The notes under the pieces are model-generated. The model saw nothing but the letters and a program-made list of their open reading frames with translations, was not told the origin of the DNA and searched no databases. A DNA stretch of 6,550 nt from Candidatus Atribacteria bacterium (GTDB lineage: Bacteria; Atribacterota; Atribacteria; Atribacterales; Atribacteraceae), in the NCBI GenBank assembly GCA_003561145.1, contig PWXL01000239.1, positions 1 through 6,550 of the forward strand, written 5' to 3'. Shown here one piece after another: positions 1-6,522 of this stretch. The translations under genes and the position numbers were made by a program. Numbering within the stretch: the first letter of the stretch is position 1; every line of letters begins with the position of its first letter.

Positions 1-103
1 AAAATAGGAACTTATGCGGTTTCTCTGTATCATTCCGATGGAGACCACGAACTGCCGATAGCTTATTGAGTACTTTCTCAATGCAATCATAATTATAAGG
101 CAT
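1..103 (-). CDS. N-terminus of a fifth operon gene, candidate PT-dependent HNH restriction protein (partial)
   Basis: An ATG at 103 opens a frame of 34 codons that runs off the left edge without a stop. It begins MPYNYDCIEKVLNKL and continues to a segment containing EKPHKFLF. A Shine-Dalgarno GGAG lies 7 nt upstream, and the gene starts 32 nt after the cysteine desulfurase stop on the same strand, so it looks like the next gene of the operon. A short amphipathic helix followed by a PHK motif and a hydrophobic stretch resembles, from memory, the N-terminus of sulfur-binding-domain (SBD) HNH restriction proteins that recognise phosphorothioated DNA, where the motif is usually APHKPLLLL. Here the residue after PHK is Phe, not Pro. 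That assignment is an inference from very few residues. Without the rest of the gene, neither the HNH domain nor an SspE- or SspFGH-type identity can be tested. That a real gene starts here is much surer than its function. Confidence 0.55.
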   Translation of the reverse strand, partial: MPYNYDCIEKVLNKLSAVRGLHRNDTEKPHKFLF

Positions 104-110
104 TCGTTCA

Positions 111-114
111 CTCC
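111..114 (-). promoter_or_regulatory. Shine-Dalgarno of the left-edge gene
   Basis: GGAG on the minus strand is placed 7 nt before the ATG at 103, an ideal spacing. It sits in the 32-nt gap after the desulfurase stop codon. It is the main evidence that the short open frame at the left edge is a genuine gene start. Confidence 0.65.
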
Positions 115-135
115 AAGAGTACATGCTCAATACTT

Positions 136-1287
136 TTATGAACCAACCTTGTCACGTAAGTACTTGATAACCTCTGCGATTGACTGTGCTGCATCAATAG
201 CATCTTGCTTTGAGTTCATCCGTCCAAAGCTAATACGTATCGTGCAATCTGCCTCCTCACGTGACAACCCCATAGCGACAAGCACATAGGAAGGTTCAGT
301 GGAACCTGATGTACAAGCTGATCCTTCGCTTACACAAATCCTGGCAAGGTTTGCGATGACCATTTGGGCAGGGATACCCGGTATTGTCAAACTGCAGGTA
401 CCAGGCAGGCGAGGCACAGTTGCTCCATTGATCCTCACACCAGGCACTTCGGTGGTGATTGCGTTTTCGAATATGTTACGCATCATCGCGATATCAAACA
501 TATCCTTAGCGATGCGTTCGCTAAGGATGCTGCAGGCAACCCCGATTCCAACGATGCTTGGAACATTACTGGTGCCAGAACGCAATCCATTCTCCTGCCC
601 TCCCCCAATAATTACCGGAGCCATTCTACTTCGAGGAATTCCATTGCGCATCATCAGAACCCCCACTCCCTTAGGACCGTAAAACTTATGACCACTGATG
701 GAAATAAAATCGCAGCGGTCGAACCACTCAGGTGTTGGTAGTTTTCCTATCCACTGCGCCGCATCACAATGAAACAGAGCCCCTTTTGAATGGGCTATAT
801 CCACCAATTCACCAATGGGCTGCAGCACACCAGTTTCATTGTTGGCTGCCTGCACGGAAACCAATGCCGTATCTTCGTCTATTAGCTGTGTAGCTGCAGA
901 TAGGTCCACCACACCTTCGGGTGTGACACAAACTTCTTGAACATCGAAGCCTTGATTTTGTAACAGTCGGCATGGCATCCGAACCGACTTATGCTCAATC
1001 CGGGAGGTTACTATACGCCGTCTTCGTTCGCTCTGCCCGGTGTATCCTATAAGTAACAAATTGTTGCTTTCCGTGGCTCCACTCGTGAATACAATTTCTG
1101 ATGCAGTACATCTCAGCAGATAGGCGACTTTATCTCTCGCATCAGAACACGCGTCGAACGCCTCTTTCCCCATTGAATGAGGGCTTGACGGATTCGCATA
1201 TCTTTCACGAAAGAACGGCAACATGGCACTGAATACAGTTTCATCACACTGGGTGGTCGCATTATTATCTAGATACACGTAGCGCAT
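136..1287 (-). CDS. sspA: Cysteine desulfurase of a DNA phosphorothioation operon (SspA/DndA-like, IscS/NifS family)
   Basis: This is a pyridoxal-phosphate enzyme that takes sulfur from L-cysteine, giving L-alanine and an enzyme-bound persulfide. Here it is the likely sulfur source for DNA phosphorothioation. The 383 residues match the normal size of class V aminotransferase-fold desulfurases. Visible landmarks are the N-terminal YLDNNATT (5-12), TSGATESNN (68-76), the cofactor-stacking His in IEHKS (H99), HCDAAQ (173-178) with Asp175 and Gln178, the Schiff-base Lys201 in SGHKFYGPKG, RSGTSN (236-241), and the persulfide-forming Cys325 in GSACTSGS. All catalytic residues are present. The ATG at 1287 follows 27 nt after the SspD stop with only a weak GGAA as ribosome site. 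By sequence alone it could be a housekeeping IscS/NifS paralogue. The location directly after SspD, and the absence of IscU-type neighbours, argue for SspA (called DndA in dnd systems). Unlike PT operons where this gene comes first, here it is last of the four. Confidence 0.88.
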   Translation of the reverse strand: MRYVYLDNNATTQCDETVFSAMLPFFRERYANPSSPHSMGKEAFDACSDARDKVAYLLRCTASEIVFTSGATESNNLLLIGYTGQSERRRRIVTSRIEHKSVRMPCRLLQNQGFDVQEVCVTPEGVVDLSAATQLIDEDTALVSVQAANNETGVLQPIGELVDIAHSKGALFHCDAAQWIGKLPTPEWFDRCDFISISGHKFYGPKGVGVLMMRNGIPRSRMAPVIIGGGQENGLRSGTSNVPSIVGIGVACSILSERIAKDMFDIAMMRNIFENAITTEVPGVRINGATVPRLPGTCSLTIPGIPAQMVIANLARICVSEGSACTSGSTEPSYVLVAMGLSREEADCTIRISFGRMNSKQDAIDAAQSIAEVIKYLRDKVGS

Positions 1288-1314
1288 TGTAATTCCGGTC
1301 CGTTCTTCAAGACA

Positions 1315-2148
1315 TCACAGGTGGCATATCAAACAGCTCCCTTGGGAGTTATCTTCATCTGTAAACACGTTTATTAGCGAGGTATTGGATTTAACTCCAT
1401 TTTGCTTCATTCGAACCATCTTTTCTTGGTAATCTTTCTTTATCTCCGCAATTCGTTGCGGGGCAGCGAGCTGCTGTAAGCTCTCGCCCTGTATCCATGT
1501 AAATGACTCTCCAGTTTCGGGATCAACTTTTTCAAAAGCAGATGCTTTTTCGAATAGCGTTTTGTGATTCTCAAGCAAACCAACCCATTCACGGCGTTGC
1601 TGGAAAAAACAAAAGTAACATCCAGATCGCGATCTCCACTTGTAGTAATTGGGTAACCCAAGTCCGTTATTCATCAGAATTCTCATGATGTCCTTGTATC
1701 GCAAATCATCTTCAATGAAAGGAAAGGAGGTTTCGATATTAGATTTTTTTGAGATGTAACCCTTACGACGTGGTTCGTCAGCTCTTATACCCACATACAG
1801 GCGAACTGAATCATCACCAACATACTGCTCAAATGGCTTCAACTTGAGCATACGAGTGCACCAACGAGTGCGGGGATCGGGTAAGACCCCACGGTAAATA
1901 TCAAGATAGTGTTTAAACGGCCTCTCTGGATTCAACCGTTGAATCGGTTTTCCAAGATGGGCTTCTAACTTTTCAAGATAGTCATAAGTCTCTTGTAGTT
2001 CTTCACCGGTATCACAAAACACGTACTCCAAGTTCAGCACCCTATCTCTTAGATACATTGCCAAGGCAGTGCTGTCTTTCCCGCCTGATAGAGAGAGAAT
2101 GTGGCGAACACCGTTTTCCGGGACGGGATTATGGTCATCACTCATCAC
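1315..2148 (-). CDS. sspD: PAPS reductase-like ATP pyrophosphatase of DNA phosphorothioation (SspD/DndC-like)
   Basis: Member of the adenine-nucleotide alpha-hydrolase/PAPS reductase superfamily. In PT systems this subunit hydrolyses ATP to AMP and pyrophosphate and is thought to activate the DNA backbone for sulfur insertion. The PP-loop SLSGGKDSTAL (19-29) is intact. It is followed by YVFCDTGEE (42-50), the WCTRMLKLKPFE segment (96-107), IRADEPRRKG (121-130), and a Cys motif GCYFCFFQQRREW (176-188). Cysteines 45, 97, 177 and 180, plus a C-terminal CLIC (C272, C275), are candidate Fe-S or sulfur-carrier ligands. DndC proteins carry a 4Fe-4S cluster, but which of these serve here cannot be read from sequence. 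The frame begins with GTG at 2148 immediately followed by ATG at 2145. Both overlap the end of the ATPase gene (by 11 or 8 nt) and both are within reach of one GAGG. The coding sequence is visibly more AT-rich than the ATPase gene. A plain sulfate-assimilation CysH is unlikely given the CFFQ-type motif and the neighbours. Confidence 0.85.
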   Translation of the reverse strand: MMSDDHNPVPENGVRHILSLSGGKDSTALAMYLRDRVLNLEYVFCDTGEELQETYDYLEKLEAHLGKPIQRLNPERPFKHYLDIYRGVLPDPRTRWCTRMLKLKPFEQYVGDDSVRLYVGIRADEPRRKGYISKKSNIETSFPFIEDDLRYKDIMRILMNNGLGLPNYYKWRSRSGCYFCFFQQRREWVGLLENHKTLFEKASAFEKVDPETGESFTWIQGESLQQLAAPQRIAEIKKDYQEKMVRMKQNGVKSNTSLINVFTDEDNSQGSCLICHL

Positions 2149-5100
2149 TTAATTCCTCAAGCAAGCAGATTACGGCCGTGCGAACGGCACGCGGCGAAGC
2201 GTTACCCACGTTGCTGCGCAGGTACTTCCGGAAATGATCGAGGACATAATTGACTTGTCGCCGTTCCTTCGGAGTGAGCGCTGCGAGCTGGACATTGGAA
2301 TCGGAAACTACGCCTCTCAATCTTGCTGCATCCCTAAAGACTTTTCCGATTGCCGTTGCTGCTTTTGGAAACCGATCAACGTCCGCGTCGGTCCAATTCC
2401 GAGGAGGGCGGTTCGAAACTAATGCAAGAACCGATTCTACGCCCGATGCATCGGCACCGCTCTGTGTTACTCGTTTTAAAAAGGTTAGGAGATGTGGCTC
2501 GGTTATGACCGGCTCAAGCGCAACCGCGGTGTTGCGCAGTTCCGGCCAGTGCGCATCTCCCCCGTTGAAACCGCATGCCTTAAGTAGGATATCTCGTGCG
2601 TTGTTGATGACTGCACTTGTTGCCTCTGAAAGATTCCGCAGGTTCGAATTTAATGTTTCGAAAAAACCTTTTATATCATCCTTTCTGTACTCCTCTTCAG
2701 AAAAAACCGGCAGGTGTAGGGCTTTCGGTAGGGCTACGAATAGAAATTGTTCGGGCGACTTTGCATTCTGAAAGGAGTCACGCATTGCTTTTGTCGTTTC
2801 AGGCAGTCGTCGAGTATTCCAAGCAAAATCGGGTAGCATCTTGACCATGCGGAAAAGTGCCCTCACTACCGGCACGGTTGCAGGATTGACATTGAGTCCC
2901 TTTGCAAGGCGCTCAACAACAGCAGCGCGTTCTCCTAGAATTCTGCTTCCGGCAATCGCGAACAGATCCGGGCGGCGCATCAGCACCTCGAAATCCGCAA
3001 TCCCCGGCTCTGGCAAAAAAGTGCCTTCACGGTACAAAGTAGTCTCATCGGGATGCGCTAACATGAACGCACAGAGTAGCACCGGATGCAATCCAGGCAT
3101 TACGCCATATGGCGGAGCTTCCAGATCCGAAAAAAGATCGGTCAACGGTATAGGTTCAGGCTGCCTCTCAAACAAGGCGTCACGAATGCAGTTCCATACA
3201 AACACGATTTTAGTTGCGTTGCGATCTCCTGGAGACTTGAAGCCCCAATTGCCTTCCTGGTCCTGACGATGAAGTCCCGTCGCCTTTAGAACGGACTCAT
3301 ACATGCTGCGCTCAGGTGGATACCCCTCCATTCCAAGCGCTTCCTCTGCATGGCGATTCAACATTCGGTCGATGAGATTCCGGCGGGCTGCAGCCGCAGC
3401 CGAAGACAGGACCCGTCTAGCAATCAGCTCGTTCCGAATTCTTGGTGTCTTATCATATATTTCATCAAAAACATCGGACAGCAACTGGGAAACATCCACT
3501 GGTGAATGAACAGGAACCGCTTGGCCATTGTGAATCCAAAGACAACCGCTTCCGGCGGGCTCGTCCCTAGGATCTAAAAGCCCATCAACATTGCGCTGTA
3601 ACAGTTGATCTACTTCAGTAATACGCAGCGATATTTCACGCCTTGCCACGCGATCGTCTCTGAGTTCGGGTGTGTTGTCCCAAGCCCATCTTAATGCTCC
3701 GAGCTCCGATACAACAGCGCGGAGTTCACCGATTAGTTGTGGAACAGCGAACAAGACATCTCGTCGTTCGCTTGCATTGATGGCGCAATCACAAAACTTT
3801 TCTGCTACAACGGAAGATTCTGCAAGACAAACCATTACTTTGCTGTTGGTATCTGATAAATTCAAATGTGTTTGTATATCATCGGGGTTGTCGACATATT
3901 CAATGTGGAAGTATCTTAGCGCACCCGTCTCGAAGCTATGCCGGCGAGCGACAAGGGGCCGTGTCGGGAGGTAGCGCTTGACGCTATCGGCCAAGTTGAG
4001 TCCCTGGCGAATCCTCCGTTTTCCCTCCGAAACCCGCTCTTCGATGTCAACATCACTCCCTTCCCATATCCGGTAAGTGTTGTTGAACTTCCGGTAGGTT
4101 ATGATAGATGCCTCTCTCAAAGATGCCATTGCCGCGCGCAACTCACTGCTAAGTTCTGCGGAATCAGAGATCGCCAACGACACGACCTCTTCGGTTGCGT
4201 TGAGATGACAGAACTCGCCGAGTGCATTCAGAACACCGATTGTCTTTACGACCTCACGGTGTAAGGGCGAAAGCTCTTCATTCCGCTCCAACACATCAGC
4301 GGCTTCCATCCACCTAAGTGCATGCGAATGCCGGTAAAGTCCAGTTCCAAAGCTCCTAGTAAAATAGTCAAACAAATTCCCAAGCCTGATAGTTGGCGGG
4401 TTATCGGGCGTGAACTCATGGATCTTTATAAACTCTTGGAACCCATTCGGTTCCAAACTACTAAGATACGAGAAGAGAGACCTCTCGTTCTGCGCGAAGC
4501 GTCGGAAGATAAAAGGTAAGGCAACCAGTGTCACTGGATGTAGGGGATAAGCAGCTCTCGCGGTGTCCTCGAAATCCGATGGCTGTATGCCGGGTGGAGC
4601 AATTCCGGCCTTTGATGCGATGGCAGCGATCTCAGCTGCATACCCTGATGAAATGTTCGTATGGCTGTTTTCGTTCCTGCGGATGGCCTGAGCGATCATC
4701 CGAATTACCTGTTCAGCCGGTTCCACGAAAGCAATGTCTTCAAACCGTCCCTGGATCTTAGCCCACTCCCGACGTGTGGCTATGTCCAAGTGAAGACCGT
4801 ATTCTTGGAAGGACTGGTGAAGCAGGCCAACCAGAATAATCGGAATAGTTGAGCTGCGCGCCGCATGTTCGGCGAGCTCTTGAAGAACGAAAACGTCACC
4901 TTTTTGAGGGTATCGTGCGGCATACTCGAACAACTTACCAAGCTCGTCGACTATTAGCAGAACGCCTTGGTAGCCGGACAATGTGGCCGCTTTGGAAAGA
5001 GAAGCGAGAGCGTCAACGATCTGCCGAGTATCCCAAGCCTGACCGTTTTGCTGTGACTTGAGCTTCTCCTCTATAGCTTTTACGGACGACTTTACCGTCT

Positions 5101-5554
5101 GATCATGCACTGAGGACGTGGCTGCTATGATCCCTTCGGCAAGGCATTTAGCTGCGGAGGTACGCCGAGCTGTCGCAAGAACCGGCAAAAAGCCCTTTGA
5201 ATCCTTTCTGAATAGGCCAAGATCTCGTAGATGAACCTTCAACAGAGGATCAACTTGTTCAAGCTGTGATCGAGCCTGCTTACTTTGTTGACCTGCCTCA
5301 CAAAGGAGCTGCGTTAAAAAAACTGCGAAGGCCGATTTCCCGACCCCATAAGGTCCCGTGAGAGTCCATGCGCGGAAGGGCGATCCGTTGGCTATTCCTT
5401 CAGCCAAACGACGCAATGCCTCACGGGCCATCGGAGTAATGATATATTCACCGTTCTGGTATGCAGCGGCGAAGTCCTTCTCCAAGTTTGTGGAACGCTT
5501 GAAGCGCCCCCTCACCTCAACGTAATCGGAAATAGTTTTCATATTGGCCGTCAA
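2138..5554 (-). CDS. sspC: Large P-loop ATPase of DNA phosphorothioation (SspC-like; BrxC/PglY-like architecture)
   Basis: A 1138-residue cytoplasmic ATPase, probably the NTP-driven component of the modification complex. The N-terminal third is an AAA/STAND-like ATPase module. Walker A is GPYGVGKS (67-74), Walker B is GVLLIVDELGK (197-207, Asp203/Glu204), and a sensor-like strand PIILVGLLHQSF follows (238-249). Next comes WAKIQGRFEDIAF (264-276), a segment I associate with such ATPases. Further landmarks are AYPLHPVT (335-342) with QNERSLFSYL (355-364), then TYRIWEGSDVDIEE (493-506), a helical, possibly coiled region around 600-660, and GYPPERSMYESVLKATGLHR (744-763). There is no visible nuclease motif, membrane segment or signal peptide. 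The overall plan recalls the BREX ATPase BrxC/PglY, but the DUF4007, SspD-like and SspA-like neighbours point to SspC. Translation starts at a TTG that overlaps the upstream stop. A Met at residue 5 (ATG at 5542) is the alternative. No stop or frameshift interrupts it. Confidence 0.8.
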   Translation of the reverse strand: MTANMKTISDYVEVRGRFKRSTNLEKDFAAAYQNGEYIITPMAREALRRLAEGIANGSPFRAWTLTGPYGVGKSAFAVFLTQLLCEAGQQSKQARSQLEQVDPLLKVHLRDLGLFRKDSKGFLPVLATARRTSAAKCLAEGIIAATSSVHDQTVKSSVKAIEEKLKSQQNGQAWDTRQIVDALASLSKAATLSGYQGVLLIVDELGKLFEYAARYPQKGDVFVLQELAEHAARSSTIPIILVGLLHQSFQEYGLHLDIATRREWAKIQGRFEDIAFVEPAEQVIRMIAQAIRRNENSHTNISSGYAAEIAAIASKAGIAPPGIQPSDFEDTARAAYPLHPVTLVALPFIFRRFAQNERSLFSYLSSLEPNGFQEFIKIHEFTPDNPPTIRLGNLFDYFTRSFGTGLYRHSHALRWMEAADVLERNEELSPLHREVVKTIGVLNALGEFCHLNATEEVVSLAISDSAELSSELRAAMASLREASIITYRKFNNTYRIWEGSDVDIEERVSEGKRRIRQGLNLADSVKRYLPTRPLVARRHSFETGALRYFHIEYVDNPDDIQTHLNLSDTNSKVMVCLAESSVVAEKFCDCAINASERRDVLFAVPQLIGELRAVVSELGALRWAWDNTPELRDDRVARREISLRITEVDQLLQRNVDGLLDPRDEPAGSGCLWIHNGQAVPVHSPVDVSQLLSDVFDEIYDKTPRIRNELIARRVLSSAAAAARRNLIDRMLNRHAEEALGMEGYPPERSMYESVLKATGLHRQDQEGNWGFKSPGDRNATKIVFVWNCIRDALFERQPEPIPLTDLFSDLEAPPYGVMPGLHPVLLCAFMLAHPDETTLYREGTFLPEPGIADFEVLMRRPDLFAIAGSRILGERAAVVERLAKGLNVNPATVPVVRALFRMVKMLPDFAWNTRRLPETTKAMRDSFQNAKSPEQFLFVALPKALHLPVFSEEEYRKDDIKGFFETLNSNLRNLSEATSAVINNARDILLKACGFNGGDAHWPELRNTAVALEPVITEPHLLTFLKRVTQSGADASGVESVLALVSNRPPRNWTDADVDRFPKAATAIGKVFRDAARLRGVVSDSNVQLAALTPKERRQVNYVLDHFRKYLRSNVGNASPRAVRTAVICLLEELSDE
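2155..2158 (-). promoter_or_regulatory. Shine-Dalgarno of the SspD-like gene, inside the SspC-like coding sequence
   Basis: GAGG on the minus strand lies 6 nt before the GTG at 2148 and 9 nt before the ATG at 2145. It therefore does not decide between the two adjacent starts, and the ATG is the more conventional choice. The site sits within the last codons of the upstream ATPase gene, so translation of the two genes is probably coupled. Confidence 0.5.
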
Positions 5555-6522
5555 TTCCGGCTGCTCCCCCCATAGTAGTTGTCAAGGACCGCGATAGGAT
5601 CGAAGCTCTGCCGGCGGTAGATCTGTTTCAGTCCCGCCGTCTCATCCAAAATGACAATCCCTCCCATAATGTCTTCCAGTTCCTCGACATAATCGATAAG
5701 GCTGTTTTCATCAAGCTTGAAAACCTGCCCGGGGCTGGCTTCTCCGTAAAGGCACTCCTGAATACTCATAGTCTCGATCCGGTTTTCACGCCGCCCGAAA
5801 TGCTCACTCAGGGCATAGGCAAACACTGGCGCAGGAAGAGAAGGCTTGGGACCTATGGCAAAGCGGTAAAGATCGCCATCAGGTGAAGGCTGAATCAGAT
5901 TAAGCTGCAGGAGCGGACAAGCAAAAGAATCTTCAATTACCATCTGTTTCTTTGATTCGTTACCTGCAACGTAGGTACGAATAAGACAATCAACATCTCG
6001 TACAATCACCTTGTCACTCACCTTCATCCCTTCTTTTGCAATAAAGTCACGGATCAAATTGGTGACCTCTCGACGTGTGAAGTCTGGTCGATTATATCGA
6101 GAGAACAAGAGCTGACAGACCGTACCGATTGAAGGGTTCGTCGCAATCAACCAATGAATCAGCCAAAGAGACGCATCATCCTCAAGATACGGGTCCCAAC
6201 CTCCATTCAATAACAACTTCCGGGCGATTGTAGTAGGCTGAAGACGCCGGGATGGGTTCTTACTTGTGTCAGGGCTGGCTTCGATGAACTGGGTGACCTT
6301 ACACCAGTAACGGATACTCTCCACCATGTTTTTACCAACACCAAGGGACACTAGTGCGTCGTCCCGGAAAAACAGATCTGGGAATATGTTTCGAAAGCCG
6401 CGGTGAGGGCCCTGAGCAGGCTGATGCTGTACAGGAGGAACGAAGGCAGAAGGACAGCCTCGGAGTTCCGGATGCGCATGGAGGAGATAAGAAAGATCGT
6501 GCGCAGGATAAGGTCCGGCCAT
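5551..6522 (-). CDS. sspB: DUF4007 protein, SspB-like nickase, apparently lacking its genuine N-terminus
   Basis: From about residue 48 to the end this is a DUF4007 protein, the family of the SspB nickase that makes the single-strand cut for phosphorothioation. Family hallmarks are LGVGKNMV (60-67), SIRYWC (69-74), GGWDPYLEDDASLWLIHW (107-124), the RDVDCLIRTYV segment (175-185) and the C-terminal FDPIAVLDNYY (307-317). Its TGA overlaps the ATPase start. The first ~47 residues are odd. They are Pro/His-rich and lack the FxRHETF/FSGHETF-type motif usually found about 30 residues before LGVGKNMV. They also coincide with a convincing plus-strand coding stretch of YicC type. The ATG at 6522 has no Shine-Dalgarno, and the frame stays open upstream to the window edge. 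I infer that the true SspB sequence begins around 6355-6385 and its own 5' end (tens of codons) is missing, so the gene may be broken. Internal starts such as GTG 6351 or ATG 6327 have no visible ribosome site and would shorten the conserved core. Confidence 0.72.
   Translation of the reverse strand: MAGPYPAHDLSYLLHAHPELRGCPSAFVPPVQHQPAQGPHRGFRNIFPDLFFRDDALVSLGVGKNMVESIRYWCKVTQFIEASPDTSKNPSRRLQPTTIARKLLLNGGWDPYLEDDASLWLIHWLIATNPSIGTVCQLLFSRYNRPDFTRREVTNLIRDFIAKEGMKVSDKVIVRDVDCLIRTYVAGNESKKQMVIEDSFACPLLQLNLIQPSPDGDLYRFAIGPKPSLPAPVFAYALSEHFGRRENRIETMSIQECLYGEASPGQVFKLDENSLIDYVEELEDIMGGIVILDETAGLKQIYRRQSFDPIAVLDNYYGGSSRN
5564..5571 (-). promoter_or_regulatory. Shine-Dalgarno supporting a TTG start for the SspC-like ATPase
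   Basis: The run GGGGGGAG on the minus strand lies 9 nt before the TTG at 5554 and 21 nt before the first in-frame ATG (5542). The spacing favours the TTG, which overlaps the upstream TGA as TTGA. The site is embedded in the last codons of the SspB-like gene, implying translational coupling. The ATG cannot be excluded, since a weaker GGAA lies about 13 nt before it. Confidence 0.5.
6355..6385. other. Inferred junction between the phosphorothioation operon and yicC
   Basis: To the left, the minus strand encodes recognisable DUF4007 sequence (DDALVSLGVGKNMV). To the right, the plus strand encodes recognisable YicC-like sequence (QIWEYVSKAAVRAL). The two signals meet within about 30 bp and may even overlap there. 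Neither gene keeps its start. This places a recombination, deletion or assembly breakpoint in the interval. No direct or inverted repeat or insertion-sequence end is apparent at the site. Confidence 0.55.

Noticed and set aside
104..135. Transcription terminator after the desulfurase gene
   Set aside because: The short gap shows no stem-loop with a T-run and contains a ribosome site for another gene, so transcription probably continues.
299..741. Two plus-strand open frames of about 125 codons opposite the desulfurase
   Set aside because: They are antisense to a gene with all catalytic motifs intact, have no recognisable domains and no convincing ribosome sites.
1440..1661. Minus-strand alternative frame of 73 codons within the SspD-like gene
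   Set aside because: It overlaps the conserved Cys-motif region of SspD in another frame and has no family resemblance.
2234..5061. Many plus-strand open frames of 60-170 codons opposite the ATPase gene
   Set aside because: Antisense shadows of a long intact coding sequence. Compositions rich in Ser, Arg and Pro, and mutual overlaps, show they are not genes.
2138..5554. BREX type 4 or PT-BREX hybrid as the system type
   Set aside because: The ATPase is BrxC-like, but no PglZ, BrxL or BrxP-length gene is present, while DUF4007 plus a desulfurase and a short SspD-like protein fit Ssp.
6472..6501. Plus-strand GGAGGAG at 6480-6486 followed by a GTG at 6499 as a gene start
   Set aside because: It lies inside a continuous YicC-like reading frame that uses these bases as codons for Met-Glu-Glu-Ile. 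Starting there would cut off conserved residues such as the RRNEG segment.
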